In this document: positions 1 to 5,220 of the stretch, in pieces
Numbering within the stretch: position 1 is the stretch's first letter
Layout: every line of letters starts with the position of its first letter
Assembly (NCBI GenBank): GCA_963930185.1
Contig: CAWVLT010000037.1
Span: 1-10,016 of the forward strand
Direction of reading: 5' to 3'
DNA length: 10,016 nucleotides
From: JAGZEG01 sp963930185
GTDB lineage: Bacteria > Actinomycetota > Coriobacteriia > Coriobacteriales > UMGS124
The notes under the pieces: model-generated
Told to the model about the DNA's origin: nothing
The model's input: the letters and a program-made list of their open reading frames with translations, nothing else
Database searches by the model: none
Position numbers and translations under genes: made by a program

Positions 1-100
1 CGTCTTTCAGGGCGTTTTAAAGTGGGGCCATCCCGCCGGCCGGTCCTTGCGACCGAAGGCGTGACAACCTGGACTTCGCCCCGAGCGAAAGGAATGTGCG

Positions 101-1786
101 ATGGTAAACCACCAACCCGAACTGCCCAAGGCGACAACGGGGATGCCGGTCTGGGCGGCGGGCCTCGCGTCCTGCGCCGCGCTCGCCCTGACGCTGTCGG
201 CGCCGTGCGCATTGCCCAGCCTGGCCCACGCCGACGAGGGCGACCCTGCGGCTTCGACCGACCCCGCGTCCACCGAGCCCGCACCCGCCGAGCCTGCGAC
301 CTCGGGCCTCGCGCCCACCGCTGGCGGGGAGGCGTTGGGCGGGGATGCCCCTGCGGCTGCTTCTTCGGTGCGCGTCGACGCGTCGGTCTTCAGCGGCACG
401 GCAACGCTTACCGGTCGCGACGCTTTCCCGGGTGAGAAGCTTTCCTACGTGCTCATGCCCTATGACGAGGAAACGGCGGCCGCGATCATCGAGGGCGACG
501 TCGACTTCGTCTCCGAGCTCAATGACCACGCGGTCGTCCAGGGCATGGTCGACGGCGCGCCTCAGACCTTTGCGTTCTCCGGTGGCATCACCTTCCGCGC
601 GGAGGGCACCTACACGTTCGCCATCTGCCTCGATACTGACGAGACGCCTCGGCTCGGTGGTGTGTACTACGACGAAGAACGCGCGGGCGTCGTGACGGTC
701 CACGTGGGCGACGCCGTCCCCGGCGATGGCGAGCTCGACTACGTGGTCGAGTACGGTACCGACGCGGAGTCGACCGATTTCTCGAACGCCTACCTTGCCA
801 CGGTGGGCCAGGGGGCCATCTCCGTCCAGGGTACGGTGACCGTGGACGGCGCCACCCCTGCCGAGGGCCAGTCGTACCAGTTCGCCATCTCCGGCCCCGG
901 TGTGGCCGAGGGGACCACGGTGACGAGCTCCGGATCGTACTTTACGTTCAGCCTGTATCCCGTCCACTCCGGCGACACGCCCCTGTTCACCGAGAATGCG
1001 GTGTACGACGAGAACGGCGGGCGCAGCGAGTCCTTCACGTACACGGTGACCCAGGTCGGCACCGAAACTTCCCGCGACGTGCGGGTGACGCTGCACGACG
1101 ACGGCCAAGGCAATCTCACCTGCATGAGCATCGAGTATCCCCAGAACGGGCTCAGGTTCGACAACGCTGCCGAGGCCCCCGCCGAGAACGCGGTGGCGAC
1201 CTTCGAGGGTACTGTCACGCTGAACGGCCGCGCGGCAGCCGCCGGCGAGTTTGCCTTCGAGATCGTCGAGACGCTCGAAGGCGAGACGTCCGTGGTAACC
1301 GAGGGCCGCAACCTCGAGGCCGCCGACGGCGCGGCCGCCGCGATCGACTTCAACGGTGTGGCGTACGACGCTCCCGGCATCTACGACTACATGGTTTCCC
1401 AGGTTCAGGGCGAGGCCGAGGGTGTGTTCTATGATGGTCGGATGTACATCGTGCACGTCGAGGTCGCCTACGACGCCGAGGGTGTGCTGCGCGCCACGGT
1501 GAGCTACCCCGACGGACCCATCGCGTTCAAGAACACCTATCAGGCGGCCGAGGTGCCCGGATCCGGCGACCAGCCGGGCACCGGCACCGAGGAGAAGCCC
1601 GGTACCGGCACCGGCACCGACGGCAAGGACGACGGCAGGACGCCCGGCAAGACCGACCCCAACAAGCAGCTCGCCCAGACCGGCGACGACACCAACTACG
1701 CCGGCGTGATCGCCCTGGCGGCGGGCGGTGCGGGCGTTGCCACGATCGGCGGCGCGGCGCTGCTGAGGAGGCGCGCGAACAGGTAG
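101..1786 (+). CDS. LPXTG-type wall-anchored surface protein with three pilin isopeptide-like (FctA/Spy0128-type) domains
   Basis: The 561-residue product is a sortase substrate displayed on the cell wall. Residues 1-44 form a Sec signal peptide, with a likely cut after A42-H43-A44. Residues 45-88 are a low-complexity Ala/Pro/Thr/Glu linker. Three beta-rich repeats follow, at about 89-235, 238-358 and 365-482. Each begins with a G-T-x-T-[LV] strand and ends with an F-x-N strand (N229, N355, N478), which matches the streptococcal pilin isopeptide-linkage family. Residues 484-522 are a Gly/Pro/Thr/Lys stalk. The sorting signal is LAQTG at 524-528, then a hydrophobic segment (about 532-554) and the basic tail RRRANR. 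The start is supported by AAAGGA at 88-93, eight bases upstream. Oddity: the lysine and glutamate expected for isopeptide formation are replaced in all three domains. The role may be adhesion or a pilus-like surface structure (inference); no sortase gene is visible nearby. Confidence 0.88.
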   Translation: MVNHQPELPKATTGMPVWAAGLASCAALALTLSAPCALPSLAHADEGDPAASTDPASTEPAPAEPATSGLAPTAGGEALGGDAPAAASSVRVDASVFSGTATLTGRDAFPGEKLSYVLMPYDEETAAAIIEGDVDFVSELNDHAVVQGMVDGAPQTFAFSGGITFRAEGTYTFAICLDTDETPRLGGVYYDEERAGVVTVHVGDAVPGDGELDYVVEYGTDAESTDFSNAYLATVGQGAISVQGTVTVDGATPAEGQSYQFAISGPGVAEGTTVTSSGSYFTFSLYPVHSGDTPLFTENAVYDENGGRSESFTYTVTQVGTETSRDVRVTLHDDGQGNLTCMSIEYPQNGLRFDNAAEAPAENAVATFEGTVTLNGRAAAAGEFAFEIVETLEGETSVVTEGRNLEAADGAAAAIDFNGVAYDAPGIYDYMVSQVQGEAEGVFYDGRMYIVHVEVAYDAEGVLRATVSYPDGPIAFKNTYQAAEVPGSGDQPGTGTEEKPGTGTGTDGKDDGRTPGKTDPNKQLAQTGDDTNYAGVIALAAGGAGVATIGGAALLRRRANR

Positions 1787-1822
1787 CGGGGCGCTCCGCA
1801 CGACGGAGGTGCTCGTCTGCCG

Positions 1823-1856
1823 AGGGCCGGCTCCCGAACGGGGGTCGGCCCTTTTT
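1823..1856 (+). terminator. Rho-independent terminator of the surface protein gene
   Basis: A GC-rich inverted repeat (left arm AGGGCCGGCTCCC, right arm GGGGGTCGGCCCT, about three loop bases) is followed directly by TTTTT at 1852-1856. It begins 37 bases after the stop codon. The orientation of the T tract makes it a plus-strand terminator. It also separates this gene from the convergent luxR-type gene, but there is no matching T tract for the minus strand. Confidence 0.85.
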
Positions 1857-1874
1857 GTGCCCTCTGCATCCTTT

Positions 1875-2576
1875 TTACAGCAGGTCGATCAGTTCCTGCT
1901 GACTGTGCACGCCGGTCTTTTCGTAGATGTGGCGCGCGTGGTACTTGAGGGTGTTCTTGGTGATGGCGAGCTCCTCCTGGATGCGCAGGGTGTTGTTGCC
2001 GCGTGCGAGCAGGCGGAACACGTCGGCCTCGCGCTCGGTGAGGCCGAGCTGGGCCACGAGCTCGTCGCAGCGGGCGTCGACGCGGTCGGTGTAGCGGACC
2101 TCGACCGGCGCGGTGGTCTGGGCTTCCGGTTCGGGCTCGACTGCGGCGATGGTCTTGTCGAACCCGAAGTCGCGGATGGAGAGCAGGGTGTACAGCACGA
2201 TGCCGCCGAGCACTGAGGCGACCATGCTCCGGGACGCCAGGCCCGCGTCGGCGGAGAGCGCGGTGACCGCGAGGCCGAGCTGGGCCCCGACCTCGATCCC
2301 CGCAAAGTATGCGGCGTAGCCCCAGGCGATCGTGGACAGAACGTTCGATCGGTTGCGCGCCGCGATGGCGCACAGCGACAGGTTCATGAGCTCGCAGAAC
2401 ACGGTCTCGCTGCACAGGAGGGAGATCGAGGCAGGCGCCGCGAGGCGGGAGTCGTCGAGCAGCACGAGCAGGAAACCGGCAAGCAGAAGCGCCGAGGCGA
2501 GGTTGAACAGTGCGTCAGCGCGCGGCCCCTTCTTGCTGGACAGTGCGTAAACGACGATTCCCGCGAGCACGGCCAC
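1875..2576 (-). CDS. LuxR-family regulator with membrane segments, 5'-truncated
   Basis: The 233-residue frame encodes the C-terminal part of a membrane-bound response regulator. Residues 1-135 contain about five hydrophobic segments (roughly 1-12, 24-41, 48-72, 78-105 and 115-135). A Pro/Glu-rich linker follows at 145-160, then a clear LuxR/GerE helix-turn-helix at 172-233, with the characteristic LTEREADVFRLLARG start and the recognition-helix region KNTLKYHARHIYEKTGV. Coriobacteriia are known for LuxR proteins in which such a domain follows about twelve membrane helices, so half of the sensor seems to be missing. Reading upstream of the GTG at 2576 in this frame gives a few hydrophobic codons (DWFIV) and then a TGA embedded in the neighbouring mop gene. 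No good ribosome site precedes the GTG (only a weak AAGAGA). The fragment may be a pseudogene, a shortened active regulator, or half of a misassembled gene. Confidence 0.75.
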   Translation of the reverse strand: MAVLAGIVVYALSSKKGPRADALFNLASALLLAGFLLVLLDDSRLAAPASISLLCSETVFCELMNLSLCAIAARNRSNVLSTIAWGYAAYFAGIEVGAQLGLAVTALSADAGLASRSMVASVLGGIVLYTLLSIRDFGFDKTIAAVEPEPEAQTTAPVEVRYTDRVDARCDELVAQLGLTEREADVFRLLARGNNTLRIQEELAITKNTLKYHARHIYEKTGVHSQQELIDLL

Positions 2577-2985
2577 GATGAACCAGTCTCTTCACGAAGG
2601 CGACGGCGGGCTTGCCGACCTCGAGGCCGAGCTCCTCGATGGCGGCGTTGGTGATGGAGCCGGAGACGGTGAGGCCGTACTCGGTGGTGATGGTTACATG
2701 GCCGTTGACGGCGCCCTTCTGAATCTTGGTGACCTCGCCGCAGAACTGGTTGCGGGCGGAAATCTGCAGGTGCTGGCCAGCCTCGGCGAACATGACGTTG
2801 GTGGCCTTGACCACGGCGATGGCGGGCTTGCCAGCCTCGAGGCCGAGATCCTCGACGGCCTCGCAGGTGATGTCGGCCTTGATGTTCTTGCCGGGGGCAA
2901 CCTCGATGGCGACGACGGCGTTGACGGCGCCTTTCTCGACGGAGACGACGGTGCCGGCGAACTGGTTGCGAGCGGAGATCTTCAT
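2515..2985 (-). CDS. Di-domain molbindin (Mop/TOBE molybdate-binding protein) with a replaced C-terminus
   Basis: Small cytoplasmic proteins of this family bind molybdate or tungstate oxyanions as oligomers and serve in metal storage or homeostasis. Two tandem Mop domains are visible: residues 2-66 and 73-132, both starting with [KQ]ISARNQF and containing G-x-V-x-x-[IV]-x-K-G-A-V-N and E-[DE]-L-G-L-E-x-G-K-P-A. Domain 1 ends with the usual VVKATNVMFA strand. Domain 2 stops matching after VAFVK (K132, codon 2590-2592), and a basic unrelated tail of 24 residues follows, ending at 2515. That tail is an out-of-frame reading of the luxR-type gene. The chosen start is ATG at 2985, preceded eight bases upstream by GAGAGGA (2994-3000, minus strand). 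A longer open frame to 3135 has no comparable ribosome site. The missing strand is the conserved end of the fold, so folding or oligomerisation of the second domain may be impaired (inference). Confidence 0.85.
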   Translation of the reverse strand: MKISARNQFAGTVVSVEKGAVNAVVAIEVAPGKNIKADITCEAVEDLGLEAGKPAIAVVKATNVMFAEAGQHLQISARNQFCGEVTKIQKGAVNGHVTITTEYGLTVSGSITNAAIEELGLEVGKPAVAFVKRLVHRGRARGNRRLRTVQQEGAAR

Positions 2986-3051
2986 GGTGTGCGTCCTCTC
3001 AATGGTTGCGGGCGGCGGCGTTGCACGCGCCGCTCCTGGTTGACATAAAGA

Positions 3052-3057
3052 ACTATA
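3052..3057 (-). promoter_or_regulatory. Possible -10 box for the mop gene
   Basis: The minus strand reads TATAGT here, about 67 bases upstream of the mop start codon. No convincing -35 hexamer lies 16-18 bases further upstream, so this is a weak call based on one hexamer. Confidence 0.3.
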
Positions 3058-3170
3058 GGTCACGCCCCTCTGTACGGGAGCCTTCTCAGCGGCATTTGAG
3101 TGCCGTCGTACCAACGTGTGCCAATCAACAACCAAGCGTGCCCCTCTGTCCTCGGCCTCTCATTTTCCCG

Positions 3171-3191
3171 ATTGCCAATTTGGCAATGCCA
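3171..3191. promoter_or_regulatory. Nested perfect palindromes, candidate operator
   Basis: ATTGCCAA-T-TTGGCAAT at 3171-3187 is a perfect 17-base inverted repeat. It overlaps a second perfect inverted repeat, TGGCA-A-TGCCA, at 3181-3191, so three half-sites alternate. A related element, TGCCAAT, recurs at 3119-3125. The site lies just upstream of the predicted -35 of the plus-strand gene and about 190 bases upstream of the mop start codon. It is a likely protein-binding site; which factor binds is unknown. Confidence 0.55.
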
Positions 3192-3206
3192 GTCTGTCAT
3201 TCCGCA

Positions 3207-3236
3207 TTGTGGTCTGTGCCTGCGGTTTTCTATGAT
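3207..3236 (+). promoter_or_regulatory. Putative sigma-70-type promoter of the secreted-protein gene
   Basis: TTGTGG (3207-3212) is followed after 18 bases by TATGAT (3231-3236). Transcription would start near 3243, giving a leader of about 47 bases before the start codon at 3290. The -10 is a good match and the -35 is moderate. Confidence 0.4.
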
Positions 3237-3289
3237 GAAGGTGGTATAAAGCCCCGTGTGGGCGCAGGCTCAGCAGAAAGGAAGACATC

Positions 3290-5014
3290 ATGGGCAAGAA
3301 CATGCGGCTTTTTGATACGTGCGGATACGGCGTTGCTTTTGCTGGAACTTTGGCTGCCTTGGCGCTCGGTGGGGCGTGTCTGATGGGAGCGTTTGCGACA
3401 ACAGCGCAGGCCGACACCGCACCTTCTGGTTTGGGCAGTATCGCCGCAGCCCAGGGCGCAGCCTCGCCGCTTGCGGGCATCGGCGATGGCAAGGCGGCCC
3501 CCATCGCCTCCTTCGAGGACGAGGACGTGCTGCTTGCCACCTACAGCAATGCGGCGCAAGGGTTCTCGCTGCTTGTAGACGCCGGGTCTTTCACGGTGAC
3601 CGAGGGTCAGGGCGCGGGCGCGACGTTCGTCTTGAACACCGACGCCTCCTCCTACTTCGCCGTCTCCTATGTCGCTGACTGGGAAGGCACGCCCGATGTG
3701 GGCGAGTACTTGGAGGAGCAGCTCTGGCACGGCCAGATGGAGCACGGCGACTCCTATGTGCAGGTGAGTGCCGACGGCGGCGAGGTCATCTACCTGGCCG
3801 GCGTGGGTGCTTATGCGTGCGCGTACGGTTATATCGATTCCTCGACGGGCCAGAACATGACCGTCATCCGAGCCATGGAGCCGCGCTCCGACGGCAGCGC
3901 CGTGTATTGGACGCTGTGCACGAGTGACGAGTCTGCCGAGCAAGTCGCAACGGCACTCGTCTGGGCTTCGGCTACCTTCCGCGTGGGCGCGGACGCCTAT
4001 ACGGGCAGCAACATGTGGTGTGAGCCCTCCGATTTGACGCAGAGGCCTTCGGGAAGCACGTATTCGCTGGTAGATGATGCGGCCAATACAACCGCTACAC
4101 CTGCGCCTGCAGCTTCGGCTGATACGGCAACCCCCGCTCCTGCCGCCTCGACTGACGCCGCAGCCCCCACGTCCGCCCAACCCGCGTCCACCCAGACGTC
4201 CACGACTGCCGGAGCCTACCAGCTCGTGGATTACGACGGCGGGTACTTCACCGTCGCGCTGCCTCATGGTTGGTCCATCCAAACATCGGGGGAGGGCGCC
4301 GGCTTCACCTTCGAGGCGTTTGACCCGGCCAATCCCGCTGTGCGCATCGTCTACTACGGTGAGCTGGCCTTTAACCTTAACGAGCAGATGCGTGAGCTCT
4401 TTGCCCTCTCCGCTTCCTCCGGTGACGCGACGCTCAATCAGCTGTACACGCTGTATGCCAACCTTCCCGTGCTCGACCCCTGCACGGTTGCCAATGCCGT
4501 AAGCCTGCTGCCTGCCTATACGCAGCTTGCGCTCGACATGGGCGGCGTCGATGACGGCACGGGTCTCATGGTCTCCTCGGTCCAGGTCACCTCGAGTGTG
4601 CCGGTGTCGTATTACTCGGCCTTCCCGGGCATGGCGGGCTATGTGCGAGATGACGCCCTGGTGAGTGCCGAGCTCACGCTGCTTGATGGTACGGCCTGCA
4701 GGGCGGACTTCTTGGGCAGCGCGATTGCCTTGGGATATGAGGGCGGCTACGGCATGGCTGCCGCCATGGGCATGTGGGGCATCATTGCGCCTGCTGACAT
4801 GTACGACGACGTCGTGGCCCAGCTCGCCCCTTGCGTGGGCACCCTGACCTTCTCGGATGAGTACGTTGCCCAGTGCAACGCGGCTAACGACGCCATTACG
4901 GCCGCCGCTCTCGATCGTTCGGCTGCCAACAACGCCGTGATGGACCAGGTGCTGCAGGACTTTGACGACTACATCATGGATCGCGACCGCTTTACGTTCT
5001 CCGACGGTTCCTAG
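3290..5014 (+). CDS. Secreted protein with two alpha/beta domains (PsbP/Mog1-like appearance) joined by an Ala/Pro/Thr linker
   Basis: I do not recognise a named family for this 574-residue product. Residues 1-41 look like a Sec signal peptide (hydrophobic core about 13-37, cut after A39-Q40-A41). Residues 84-235 form one domain, starting with an aromatic F-S-L-L-V-D strand and ending with a V-x-x-A-L-V-W-A-S-A-T-F helix-strand pair. Residues 255-307 are a low-complexity linker containing a tandem repeat (TATPAPAASAD at 268-278, TATPAPAASTD at 279-289). Residues 309-523 form a second, larger domain. It begins with a similar YFTVALPHGWSI strand and ends with LAPCVGTLTFSDEY. The pattern of short peptide conserved strands around a W/F resembles the PsbP/Mog1 or DUF1795 fold, which is an inference. 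The last 50 residues are helical and acidic. AGAAAGGAAG at 3275-3284 is the ribosome site. A surface or extracellular role is likely; function is unknown. Confidence 0.82.
   Translation: MGKNMRLFDTCGYGVAFAGTLAALALGGACLMGAFATTAQADTAPSGLGSIAAAQGAASPLAGIGDGKAAPIASFEDEDVLLATYSNAAQGFSLLVDAGSFTVTEGQGAGATFVLNTDASSYFAVSYVADWEGTPDVGEYLEEQLWHGQMEHGDSYVQVSADGGEVIYLAGVGAYACAYGYIDSSTGQNMTVIRAMEPRSDGSAVYWTLCTSDESAEQVATALVWASATFRVGADAYTGSNMWCEPSDLTQRPSGSTYSLVDDAANTTATPAPAASADTATPAPAASTDAAAPTSAQPASTQTSTTAGAYQLVDYDGGYFTVALPHGWSIQTSGEGAGFTFEAFDPANPAVRIVYYGELAFNLNEQMRELFALSASSGDATLNQLYTLYANLPVLDPCTVANAVSLLPAYTQLALDMGGVDDGTGLMVSSVQVTSSVPVSYYSAFPGMAGYVRDDALVSAELTLLDGTACRADFLGSAIALGYEGGYGMAAAMGMWGIIAPADMYDDVVAQLAPCVGTLTFSDEYVAQCNAANDAITAAALDRSAANNAVMDQVLQDFDDYIMDRDRFTFSDGS
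4091..4156 (+). repeat. Tandem 33-base repeat encoding an Ala/Pro/Thr linker
   Basis: Two adjacent units encode TATPAPAASAD and TATPAPAASTD. The protein copies differ by one residue, while many third codon positions differ. This suggests an old duplication kept for linker composition rather than a recent expansion. Confidence 0.6.
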
Positions 5015-5053
5015 CTCGTCATTCAGCGTTAAACAGTTTTTAGCATTGAAGAG

Positions 5054-5103
5054 AGTCGGCGGGGCGCGGGGCGCGATTCGGCCTTGGCGCCCCGCTGGCT
5101 TTT
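5054..5103 (+). terminator. Rho-independent terminator of the secreted-protein gene
   Basis: The left arm AGTCGGCGGGGCGC (5054-5067) pairs along 14 positions with GCGCCCCGCTGGCT (5087-5100), with two G-U pairs. TTTT follows at 5100-5103. It begins 39 bases after the stop codon and isolates this gene from the one at 5221. Confidence 0.82.
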
Positions 5104-5183
5104 CTGCCTGCTAGTATGGACGTGCGGCCCGCGTCCAGGGTGTCTCGCCTTTTGGATGTGCACCGCGCCATTCCCGTATATGG

Positions 5184-5199
5184 AACCCCCTGAGGGGTT
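5184..5199 (+). promoter_or_regulatory. Leader hairpin next to the ribosome site
   Basis: AACCCC-CTGA-GGGGTT is a perfect six-pair stem with a four-base loop. It ends nine bases before the ribosome site AAGGGAG (5208-5214) of the gene at 5221. It has no T tract, so it is not a terminator. It could be an operator or a 5' leader structure that affects translation or mRNA stability (inference). Confidence 0.4.
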
Positions 5200-5220
5200 G
5201 ACAAGCCAAGGGAGTCAGCC

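Larger units (their letters stand above)
2986..3289. other. Divergent intergenic region between mop and the secreted-protein gene
   Basis: These 304 bases contain no convincing coding sequence. They hold the mop ribosome site (2994-3000, minus strand), a possible mop -10 box, a small hairpin CGGCA-TTTGAG-TGCCG at 3090-3105, a TGCCAAT element at 3119-3125, the nested palindromes at 3171-3191, and the promoter and ribosome site of the plus-strand gene. Confidence 0.7.

Noticed and set aside
1577..1624. GGCACC/GGTACC short repeats in the surface-protein gene
   Set aside because: They encode the Gly/Thr stalk next to the sorting signal and are ordinary low-complexity coding repeats, not a CRISPR or regulatory array.
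17..1801. A 594-codon open frame on the minus strand opposite the surface protein
   Set aside because: It is the antisense shadow of a clear sortase substrate in GC-rich DNA. The translation is rich in Gly/Arg/Val/His with no domain or signal, and no ribosome site supports it.
3040..3045. A consensus -35 hexamer TTGACA on the plus strand
   Set aside because: No -10 hexamer lies 16-19 bases downstream, and the next plus-strand gene starts 245 bases away.
2515..3135. A longer N-terminus for the molbindin (start at 3135)
   Set aside because: The Mop domain begins exactly at the internal ATG at 2985, which has a good ribosome site (GAGAGGA). The extra 50 residues look like translated intergenic DNA.
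3377..3381. A possible lipoprotein signal (LGGAC) in the secreted protein at 3290
   Set aside because: The residue at -3 is Gly rather than Leu/Val/Ile, and a standard signal peptidase I site (AQA then D) follows.
5112..5117. TAGTAT as a -10 box for the gene at 5221
   Set aside because: Its -35 position would lie in the terminator stem of the previous gene, and no matching hexamer is present.
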